Assembly (NCBI GenBank): GCA_963712715.1
Contig: CAVQJI010000037.1
Location: forward strand, 62,001-126,000
Source: JAFEDN01 sp963712715
Lineage (GTDB): Bacteria; Pseudomonadota; Gammaproteobacteria; Coxiellales; Coxiellaceae
Reading direction: 5' to 3'
Length of the DNA: 64,000 nt
Below the pieces are notes generated by a model. The model ran no database searches, was not told the DNA's origin, and was given only the letters and a program-made list of their open reading frames with translations. The position numbers and the translations under genes were made by a program. Within the stretch, counting starts at the first letter, position 1; each line of letters opens with the position of its first letter. This document shows positions 46,182 through 54,300 of the stretch, one piece after another.

Positions 46182-47063
46182 TTAAAGCTCTGGCCGGCCG
46201 GAATGGCCACTTTTGGTGGTTAATCTCAGGAAAAAAACTAAAATAATTCCCAGCAGCAGTTTCAGATTAACAGGATTGACGCCCCAGGCCAGAAACTCAT
46301 TGATCGCGAGAAAATACAGGCATACGCCGATAATGCAGCCGCCAAATTCTATGGGCAAGTGGAAACGATGCTGTTTATAAAGGGGTTTCAGGATTTGCCG
46401 TCCAATCACGACAGTGCCGATGCCGGTTAAAGCCATCCCGAATCCCATGTTCAAATCCGAATAGCCGTTAACCTCTGCAGTCATCGCGCCACACCAGGCT
46501 ACCAGTGCATTACTTAATGCAAAGCCTGCAAACCGGCAAAGCTCGATACGATGGCCGAGGCGATGCAGTAATTGTTGATGATCGCCGAATGCCCGTAACA
46601 CCAGACCATAACGGCTAATGATTAAGAGGCCTAATAAAAGGGTAATGATGACGGCAAAAACAATCACGAATACCCAATTACCGTTCATATTGTCGATACC
46701 CAGAAGACTACCTAAAGTGGCGCTGTTGTATAGGCTGATGTTGGGCCGGTTCATGACGTCGAAGTTAATGCTATACAGCATAAATAAGGCTAAAATTCCT
46801 GCGAGCAATGAGTTAATACGGCCTTTGTATTGAATGAGGCTGACGCCGATGCCGGCCAAGGCTCCGCCCGCTCCTGCCGCCAAAAAAGCCAGACCGGCCG
46901 GAACGCCGGCGACCAGTAACCTCGCAAAAATAGCGGCTCCCAGAACAAAACTGCCGTCCACCGTTAAGTCGGTAGCCCGCAAAATCACATAACTGATATA
47001 AATACCCAAAGCCAAAGGAAAAAATAAAATACTTTGGCTGAGGGCGGTTAAGAGGATATCCAT
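46182..47063 (-). CDS. ABC transporter permease of a TrpXYZ-type uptake system
   Basis: 293 residues, about 8-9 membrane segments. It has the BPD_transp_2 layout of branched-chain-type permeases (YVILRATDLTVDGSFVLGAA, LGSLLGIDN, VLRAFGDHQQLLHRLGH). It is the single permease of a three-gene system of the COG4120 type, for which amino-acid or tryptophan uptake has been proposed in other bacteria. Confidence 0.85.
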   Translation of the reverse strand: MDILLTALSQSILFFPLALGIYISYVILRATDLTVDGSFVLGAAIFARLLVAGVPAGLAFLAAGAGGALAGIGVSLIQYKGRINSLLAGILALFMLYSINFDVMNRPNISLYNSATLGSLLGIDNMNGNWVFVIVFAVIITLLLGLLIISRYGLVLRAFGDHQQLLHRLGHRIELCRFAGFALSNALVAWCGAMTAEVNGYSDLNMGFGMALTGIGTVVIGRQILKPLYKQHRFHLPIEFGGCIIGVCLYFLAINEFLAWGVNPVNLKLLLGIILVFFLRLTTKSGHSGRPEL

Positions 47064-47066
47064 AGT

Positions 47067-48056
47067 TTACGGACTAAGGGCCGGGTTCAATTCTACCCTG
47101 AAATGTTGTTGATGCGCGTAATTTTGAATGGCGTCGATATTCAAACCTTGCTGCTCCGCCGCCCTGGTATTGATAAAAATTACCAGTTTTTTTATGGATT
47201 GGATCGGCAACTGACTAACCGGCTGGCCGCTTAAAATTTTGACGGCTAATTCGCCGCCGTCCTGGCCAATCTGTTTTTCCCGCACGCCAAGCGCTGCCCC
47301 TGCGCCGCCGGCGACAGAACCTTCGTCGGAAGTGATCAACGGCAAATGTCTTTTATTGGCGTTATAAACCAGGGTGTTGATGCCGCTGACCACCAGATTA
47401 TCTTTGAGGATAAATATCGCCTGACTGTCTTTATCGATTCTCTGGCTGGTTGCGTAGAGATCGCTGAGATTTTGAATCATCAGCGGTTGAACGGCGATAC
47501 CTTGCTGTTTGGCGACGTCGATAGTCGTTTTGGCTTCAGGGATCACTTTATCGTCCGCGCTGTAGATAAGGGTCATTTTTTTCAGGTTGGGTAAAATGGC
47601 ATGGATAAACGCCACCTGTTTTGCGCTGTCGATTTCATCGCGTATGCCCGTGAGGCGATCCGCGAGCCCGTTTTTATCGCGGTCGGAATCGGTAATCATC
47701 GCCGCAAGGCCGAGGATGGGCTGGTTTTTAACCATGCTAATGGCCATTTGGGTAGTGGATGTCGCCACCGGTACAATCAAATCCACTTTCTGGTTTATAA
47801 ATTTTTGAATAATTGCCCGCTGGATATTTAAATCGTGTTGGGCATTTTCTACTTCAAATCGCACCTTTCCGGGATAATCGCCAGAAATGGTTTCTTCAAA
47901 GCTTTTTACAATTTCGCGCAGAGCCACATGATCCATAGGAAGGACAATACCGATGGTGACTGGTCTGGCAGCCGGTTTTGGAGTCTTATCAGCGGCAAAA
48001 ACAGCGGTGGTCAGCACTAATAAACTACTTATTATCAATAATATAAATTTTTTCAC
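47067..48056 (-). CDS. ABC transporter substrate-binding protein (TrpX/COG2984-like)
   Basis: 329 residues with signal peptide FILLIISSLLVLTTAVFAAD. Mature features of the family are IGIVLPMDHVALREIVKSFEE, LIVPVATSTTQMAI, LTGIRDEIDSAKQVAFI, and SDEGSVAGGAGAALGV, with the ligand-binding hinge. No Cys follows the signal, so it is periplasmic rather than lipid-anchored. It is the first gene, with a strong promoter and palindrome upstream. Confidence 0.87.
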   Translation of the reverse strand: MKKFILLIISSLLVLTTAVFAADKTPKPAARPVTIGIVLPMDHVALREIVKSFEETISGDYPGKVRFEVENAQHDLNIQRAIIQKFINQKVDLIVPVATSTTQMAISMVKNQPILGLAAMITDSDRDKNGLADRLTGIRDEIDSAKQVAFIHAILPNLKKMTLIYSADDKVIPEAKTTIDVAKQQGIAVQPLMIQNLSDLYATSQRIDKDSQAIFILKDNLVVSGINTLVYNANKRHLPLITSDEGSVAGGAGAALGVREKQIGQDGGELAVKILSGQPVSQLPIQSIKKLVIFINTRAAEQQGLNIDAIQNYAHQQHFRVELNPALSP

Positions 48057-48094
48057 GGTAATTCTCCGGGGTGAAATTAAAAGTCGAATCAGTT

Positions 48095-48129
48095 TTTGTA
48101 ATGTTACATGATTACAAAATGTTTGTCAA
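48095..48129 (-). promoter_or_regulatory. Promoter and operator-like palindrome of the TrpXYZ-type operon
   Basis: On the minus strand TTGACA (48129-48124) and TAACAT (48106-48101) are 17 bases apart. The inverted repeat TTTGTAAT (48095-48102) and ATTACAAA (48111-48118) covers the -10, so a bound repressor would block the operon. The arm TTGTAAT is the same as in the operator at 15778-15794. Confidence 0.55.
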
Positions 48130-48175
48130 CTGTTTGGGCATTTTTTTATAGAAACAGAAAAAAATTAAGGAAGAT

Positions 48176-48204
48176 TTGACAAATTATTAATTAAGTGTTA
48201 GTTT
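48176..48204 (+). promoter_or_regulatory. Probable promoter of the AbiL-like operon
   Basis: A perfect TTGACA at 48176-48181, then 17 bases, then a weak -10 TAGTTT at 48199-48204, with the ATPase start at 48250. Confidence 0.4.
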
Positions 48205-48249
48205 TTGCGAACTATCTGCAAATTATAGCCTTAAATAAGGGAAAAAAAT

Positions 48250-49479
48250 ATGTTAATTGAATTTTCTGTTAAAAACTACCGCTCATATAAAGAGCAAAAA
48301 CGACTAAGTCTTATTGCAAATTCCGGCAAAGAGTTGACTACGGAAAACACCATCTTATTACCGAATGAACAAAATCTTTCTTTACTTAAATCAGCCGTGA
48401 TCTATGGGCCAAATGCTGCGGGGAAAAGTAATTTGCTTAGAGCCTTATATTTCATGCAGCAATTTATTGTAAATTCCACAGATTTAAATAAGGGACCGTT
48501 TCCTATTGATTGCCCGTCTTTTTTCCTCGATTCCCGGACAGAAAAGATGGCAAGCGAATTTGAAATCATTTTTATTAGCGAAGGTGTGCTGTATCAGTAT
48601 GGATTCGCAGTGACAGATACCCGCGTTTATAAAGAATGGTTAACCGCTTTTCCAGAAAAAAGACCGCAACAATGGTTTATACGTGAATATAATACTGAAC
48701 TTAATAAAGAAGAATGGAAATTTGGTTCTAAAATGCTTGGCGGCAGAAAAATTGAGCTTTGGAAAGAAATGACACGCTCTGATACTCTTTTTTTATCTAC
48801 AGCCACCCAGTTGAATAACGAGCAATTAGCCCCCTTATATACTTGGTTCAAAGAAAATTTAGTTATCTTTATGAATTTTCAACCTCAATTTTATTTAGAA
48901 AATTTGAATGATTCTTCTTTGCTTGTCGAGTTATTTGAGGCTGAAGGAGGAAGAGAAAAGACTGTAAATTTTATTAAAAATTTTGATTTAGGAATTACTG
49001 ATATCAGAGTGGGGCAGAGGCCAGGTGATTCTATAGAAATTTTTTTCTTTCACTTAAATGAAAAAAACCAAAGAGTAGCATTTGGGGTAAAAGAAGAGTC
49101 GGAAGGTACTCGAAAATTACTTGCCCTCATTCCATTTCTATTTAAAATTTTAAAGGAAGAAAAAATTCTTATTGTTGATGAAATTGGTAATAGTTTTCAT
49201 CCTTTGTTAATGCAAGATATCTTTCGATTTTTTCAAAACACAGATACTAAACAATCCAACGCGCAATTGATCTGTTCCACCCATGACGTCAATTTACTTA
49301 ACCCTACATTATTTCGTCGCGATCAGATATGGTTTGTAGAAAAAAAACCAGATCAATCTACTGACTTATATTCCCTTGCCGATTTTAGCCCCCGTAAGTA
49401 TGAAGCCTTTGGTAAAGGATACCTGGAAGGACGCTACGGCGCTTTACCATTTATCGGTGAGTGGAAATTTGATGAATAA
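48250..49479 (+). CDS. AbiLi/RloA-like OLD-type ATPase (abortive infection)
   Basis: 409 residues of the AAA_21/OLD-type ABC-like ATPases. Walker A is IYGPNAAGKSNLL (G53-S60), preceded by SVKNYRSYKEQKRLSL, the family opening. ESEGTRKLLALIPFL is the signature-type helix and ILIVDEIGNSFHPLL is Walker B. A STHDVNLLN H-loop follows. It overlaps the RloB-like gene by 8 bases. The two-gene layout matches AbiL-type phage-defence systems, where the ATPase senses or gates and RloB is the presumed effector. Confidence 0.82.
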   Translation: MLIEFSVKNYRSYKEQKRLSLIANSGKELTTENTILLPNEQNLSLLKSAVIYGPNAAGKSNLLRALYFMQQFIVNSTDLNKGPFPIDCPSFFLDSRTEKMASEFEIIFISEGVLYQYGFAVTDTRVYKEWLTAFPEKRPQQWFIREYNTELNKEEWKFGSKMLGGRKIELWKEMTRSDTLFLSTATQLNNEQLAPLYTWFKENLVIFMNFQPQFYLENLNDSSLLVELFEAEGGREKTVNFIKNFDLGITDIRVGQRPGDSIEIFFFHLNEKNQRVAFGVKEESEGTRKLLALIPFLFKILKEEKILIVDEIGNSFHPLLMQDIFRFFQNTDTKQSNAQLICSTHDVNLLNPTLFRRDQIWFVEKKPDQSTDLYSLADFSPRKYEAFGKGYLEGRYGALPFIGEWKFDE

Positions 49480-50182
49480 AAAAAGAAAAATCTCAGTTAA
49501 AATCTGGGATCCTAATTTTAGACGGCCAAAGCGGGTTCAAAAATCTCCTATTCTAATAGTTTGTGAAGACAGTAATATTTCTCAAAAATATTTTAAGTGT
49601 ATAAGGGAAAAATATTTATTAAAGCATGTGGATATTCCTTCAAGGAAAGGCGAAGGAATATCTTTAAGCGAACTACTTGGATGGGCTATTGAGGAACACA
49701 AAAGATTAGATAAAAAATATTCAGAAATCCATATCGTTTTCGATAAAGATACTCACCCTGATTTTGAAGAAGTTCAAAGGCGAATTGATAAACTGAGGCT
49801 TCGTACTCGGGATGGTGAAATAGTTGCAGTTTATCCATCTATAGCTATTCCTTGTTTTGAATATTGGTTAATGCTACATTGCAAAGAAACTACCAAACCT
49901 TTTTCTTCATCTTTCCAATTAAAGAAAGAATGGAGGAAGCTTTGGGGAGACGAATATGAGAAAAGGCCGGATAAAATTTTTTCTCAAATAATCGATGAAA
50001 CCAGGTTATTGAAAGCAATGGAACGTGCCAAAAAATCCAGAGAAAATTCGGATATAAATAATCGCAATCCGTGGACAAATATGGACGAACTTATCCAAAG
50101 GTTGTTGAATGTTCCTGACTGCGTTACCGTATCTAATTTTCTAAAAGTTGTTTTTTCTCCAACTCTAGATACCATTACTTAA
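49472..50182 (+). CDS. AbiLii/RloB-like putative TOPRIM-type effector
   Basis: 236 residues. The start at 49472 overlaps the ATPase stop (ATGAATAA). The RloB pattern is clear: ILIVCEDSNISQKYF with E32, then IHIVFDKDTHPDF with D91 and D93, and SIAIPCFEYWLMLHC. The Glu and DxD resemble the metal site of TOPRIM nucleases, which fits cleavage of host nucleic acid during infection. The target is unknown. AT-rich like its partner. Confidence 0.78.
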   Translation: MNKKRKISVKIWDPNFRRPKRVQKSPILIVCEDSNISQKYFKCIREKYLLKHVDIPSRKGEGISLSELLGWAIEEHKRLDKKYSEIHIVFDKDTHPDFEEVQRRIDKLRLRTRDGEIVAVYPSIAIPCFEYWLMLHCKETTKPFSSSFQLKKEWRKLWGDEYEKRPDKIFSQIIDETRLLKAMERAKKSRENSDINNRNPWTNMDELIQRLLNVPDCVTVSNFLKVVFSPTLDTIT

Positions 50183-50203
50183 CCCATTTCAAAGAGATTT
50201 ATT

Positions 50204-50485
50204 ATGAATAGATTAAAAAATATACATCCGGGTGAAATATTACTTGAAGAATTTTTGATTCCTCTGGGAATTAGCCAAAACAGACTGGCTGCAGATATGC
50301 AAATATCTCTGCGGCGAATTAATGAAATAGTTCATGCTAAACGAAATATTACTGCCGATACTGATTTGCGACTTTCCCGGGCGCTGGGAACATCAGAAGG
50401 CTTTTGGATGGGCTTGCAAACTGATTATGATTCGGAGCCACAGCAACGCTTGAACTTTTTGCCGCTGCGGCAGGGACAGGGTTGA
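50204..50485 (+). CDS. Orphan HigA/VapI-type antitoxin (XRE family)
   Basis: 93 residues. NIHPGEILLEEFLIPLGISQ, NRLAADMQISLRRINEIV (helix-turn-helix) and RLSRALGTSEGFWMGLQTDYD are typical of HigA. No HigB toxin is adjacent. It follows the RloB-like gene by 21 bases and may act as the operon's repressor. The tail PQQRLNFLPLRQGQG overlaps the antisense SEC-C gene and differs from the usual ending, so the C-terminus may be non-native. Confidence 0.8.
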   Translation: MNRLKNIHPGEILLEEFLIPLGISQNRLAADMQISLRRINEIVHAKRNITADTDLRLSRALGTSEGFWMGLQTDYDSEPQQRLNFLPLRQGQG

Positions 50486-50895
50486 TTGCGATTTACTTTG
50501 GGAGTCGTCCCTTTTATATAATACCAGCGACCGTCCAGTCGTTGAAATTCACTCAGTTCGTGAATGATATGATTGTGATTCAGTTGCCGGTAACTGGCGA
50601 CAAATTTAACGAATCCAATATCGGCGCCTTCCACAACCGGAGGCGCTGCAATTATTTTCAGACCCAGCCATTGCACCTCTGAAGCCCATTGCCGCGCTGC
50701 ATCAGGATTGAAATTTTTTGCCGCAGCGCCGCGCATTGTTTGCTGAATATAAGCAATATTGGATAGGGAATACGCCGTATAGCGTGAGCGCATTAAAGCT
50801 TCGGGAGTTTCAGGAAAAAATTGTCCTGATAAATAACGTCCACAACAATCGCTGACTGCGCGTTGGGAATTACAGGGACATTTGTTGCTCATCAT
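50425..50895 (-). CDS. YchJ-family SEC-C motif protein (UPF0225)
   Basis: About 156 residues. There is a SEC-C-type zinc motif at each end: CPCNSQRAVSDCCGRYL at the N-terminus and QPCPCRSGKKFKRCCG at the C-terminus. Between them is the conserved EALMRSRYTAYSLSNIAYIQ core. The start at 50895 (MMSNKCPC) is used because earlier residues are not part of the motif. The ribosome site is weak. Function unknown. Confidence 0.87.
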   Translation of the reverse strand: MMSNKCPCNSQRAVSDCCGRYLSGQFFPETPEALMRSRYTAYSLSNIAYIQQTMRGAAAKNFNPDAARQWASEVQWLGLKIIAAPPVVEGADIGFVKFVASYRQLNHNHIIHELSEFQRLDGRWYYIKGTTPKVNRNQPCPCRSGKKFKRCCGSES

Positions 50896-50980
50896 GAATT
50901 TTCGATATTGAATCAGAATCAAATTATTTTTATGGAAATACAGTCATTCCGAATGATTTTTAGGCCTTCTTTCGTGATTC

Positions 50981-51060
50981 GTCATCCCGCGACTTGATCG
51001 CGGGGATCCAATGAGCGGGCAAATTCACTCTGGATACCGCGGTCATGCCACGGTATGACG
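50981..51060. repeat. GTCATCCCGCG-type palindromic repeat
   Basis: GTCATCCCGCGACTTGATCG and CGGGGATCCA pair with TGGATACCGCGGTCATGCCA and CGGTATGAC. This is a common type of dispersed bacterial repeat. Only one copy is seen here. It sits between the SEC-C gene and the NACHT-like gene. Confidence 0.75.
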
Positions 51061-51342
51061 TACTCTTGCCATTGAGTACGACTCCTAAAATTCAGGCGCA
51101 ATGACTATTATATATATTCATTTTTAGAAAATTTGTCAATCACTATGATCTTTTTTCAAGTATCAGCGCAAAAATCATTAATTTTAGTTGTAAATAATTG
51201 CACAAAAAACTTGATCTCTCCTCCATTATGTGGAACTATGCTGTACAGTTTTATTATTTTGAGTACTTCTCAAATCTTTAAGGTCAGGATGTCCACGGAA
51301 GCGGGACAAGATCAGTCTCTTAAAATACTGGATGGTATTAAT

Positions 51343-54300
51343 ATGAAAAAAAAGGATAAAGAAAGAAAAACTCAGGCAGCCACTGATGATTTTTCGTTTG
51401 GATTTGCATTCGGATCAGAAACATCAACTTCTTCGTTCAGTGAGAGTTTTTCAGGATTCGACTTCGGAGGAAATTCTTCTTTTGAATTACCCTCTGAACC
51501 ATCAGCATCAAGCTTTTCTTTTGATGGTGACTTTAATTTTGGTGGTACAGAGATGCCAATACCAGATTCCTCTCCTTCCATTTCAACATCACTGTCAGAA
51601 GAAATAAAGCAAGCGCCTTCATATAAACCCCAAGAATTGGTCAGTGCCTTACAGACACATTACAAAAAACAGGGCAATATGGTCAGATTGCCTATATCAG
51701 GATATTCAATTCCTACCAAAGCCATGGTGAGTTTAATTGTCAATGAAAACTTTCAACAATCGCAGCGCCAAAAAAAAGAAGATTTAGAAGATAAAAAAAA
51801 ATCTGATGGCGATGATAGTCAGGATGCAAAATCATGGAATTTCGAATTAGAAAAGACTGAAGAAAAATTCATTGAGAAAGTTGAGACTTCTATTACCCTT
51901 GAAAATATTCTTGTAAAAAAAACTTATACTTATGATGAATCGTTTAATCATATTTTATATGATGAACCGTTTAATCGTATTTTAATTGAAGTTCCATTGG
52001 GTAATATGTCTGTCTTAACCCAGGGTTTGACATGGTTGTGGGCGAGCAGGCCTGATTATTTTAAAATGAAGGAATTTAAATATGTGATTTTGGTGCCTAT
52101 GCGTCTGTGGTTATCCGAAAAAGTTACTGCGAAGACAACATTATCAGCGCATTTGGCTAAATTCATTTATAAAAATTACCTATCACAAGCTGTAGAAAAA
52201 GAAGATATTGGCCTGTTGGAAACTTTGCAAACTGTATTAAGTTTTGGTGAAGATAAATCTACTCTACTGATCCTGGATGGTTATCATGAAGTCTTTCATC
52301 TCTTGGATGATGAAAGTTCGTTCCGTGCTCAATTATTGAGAGATGCTTTGAGTTTCAAGCAGGTGATAGTGACTACAAGCGATCAACATAAACCATCTCA
52401 AGATATTGGCAACTTTGACAATGAATTAAGGATTGTGGGTTTTCAGGAAGACCAGATCGAGATATTTTTTCAAAATTACTTTGATTGGCAAGTGACGCAG
52501 GTAGGCTTTGGAAGCATTCCGTTGTTGAGTCAAGAAGAAAAAGAAAAAAAATACCAGGACAAAGAAGAAAAGTCACTATTAACAAGCCAAAGCATGAGGC
52601 GGCAATTCACAAAAGCTGTAAAAGAAAATCCGCAAATATTGGAAGTGGTATCTGATCCTTTGATGTTAGCTTTTTTTTGCGATATTTATGGACCTGAATT
52701 TCTGTCATCTCATCATATTTCGCCATTAATTGACCTCTCTCTTACTTCCTTCTGCAACAAAATAGCAGAGAGTTTTCTGAAGAGATATTGGCAAAACCAT
52801 CAGAAGCATTTGATTGATTTTTATGAATTTAAAACCCTTAGAGCACCTTGCTTTGTTGAAATGGAAGCATTAGGCATCTTGGCCTGGCAAAGTTTTCAGG
52901 CGAATGAGATCATTTTTTCTGAGGACACTATCAATACTACCTTGGAACAATTACGTGGACATTTTGTTGATAGGAATATAGAAGTTTGTTTTGCTAATGC
53001 CAAAGGAATGGGATTTTTGCATGTCGAGCCCAATGAGCATAAAAGTTCACGGCATCTGTCTTATTGTTTTGTTCATTCTACCTTTCAGGAATATTTTGCC
53101 GCCTATCATTTGTTACAAAATTTACAAGGGTATTATAGTAAGGTGGTTTATGAGGAAAATATTACCTGGATTGCCCAACATAAATATGAACCTCGTAATG
53201 CCAGGGTGATGGGATTTTTAGCTGGATTGACAGTAATGAAGGGATATGATCAAGCGCTAGAGGCTTTTTGGTATGCAATTTTATCACCACCCCATGATAT
53301 TATTGGTGGTTTACATGTGCAACTCGTGATGCGTTGCTTGCATGAAGCACGGTTAGACGACAGAGTTCCAGAGAAAGATAAATTGCTCGATTCGGTAAAA
53401 AAAGGGGCTGGACGTATCAAGTATGACTCCATGAAATGGTTTGTACATTGTTTATGTGCATATCCAATATTAATTCATCAGGGGGGAATAATAGAGTCAT
53501 TAATGAGAACAAAGGATTATGAACAAGAATCAAGCATTGCGGCATTGGGTAAGATTGGAAGAATAGCTCCATCCGCTGAAATAGTCACTTTTCTGCTCAA
53601 AGCTTTGGAAAATAAAGCATACGGTATTCGGAAGAAGGCTGCTGAAGCTTTGGGGCAAATTGGCGAAGTAGCTCCAGAAACGAAAGGATTGATAAAAGGA
53701 TTACTGCGGGTATTACACGAGGAAGAACATGAGTATGAAACTATTAATATTTTGAGTCATATTGGAAAAGTAGCTTTGGAAGCAGAAGAAATAATAGCGG
53801 GACTATTGGAGTTCATTGACGAAAAAGAAAATTGTTCCCGATATTGTGCAGTCAACGCATTGGGTCAAATTGGAATGGTAGCTCCAACAGAAAGCCTGAT
53901 GACTAATTTGCTGGGGTTGCTAAAAGACGAGGATTCCAATGTTAGAACAGCCGCCGCTGAAGCATTGGGTCAAATCCGCATTGTAGCGTCACAGGAAAAA
54001 GAGTTAATACAAGGTTTATTGCGGGTAGTCCAAAATGACAAAGAGGACGCTGTTTGCACAAAAGCGGTTACCACTTTAGGCATAATCGGAGTCAATTATC
54101 CTTCAAAGGAAATAGTAGCCGATCTCCTACTGGAATTGCGATCTGAAAAGAGAGCTAAAGGACGTTACGCTTCACATGTTCCTGAAAAAGCTGCCATTGC
54201 TTTAATCCGGATAGGGATATCAGCTCCGGAAACGGAAGGATTGATACTAGGACTACTACAAGCTTTAAAGGAGGATTTTGGATATACGGTTTCTTATGAG

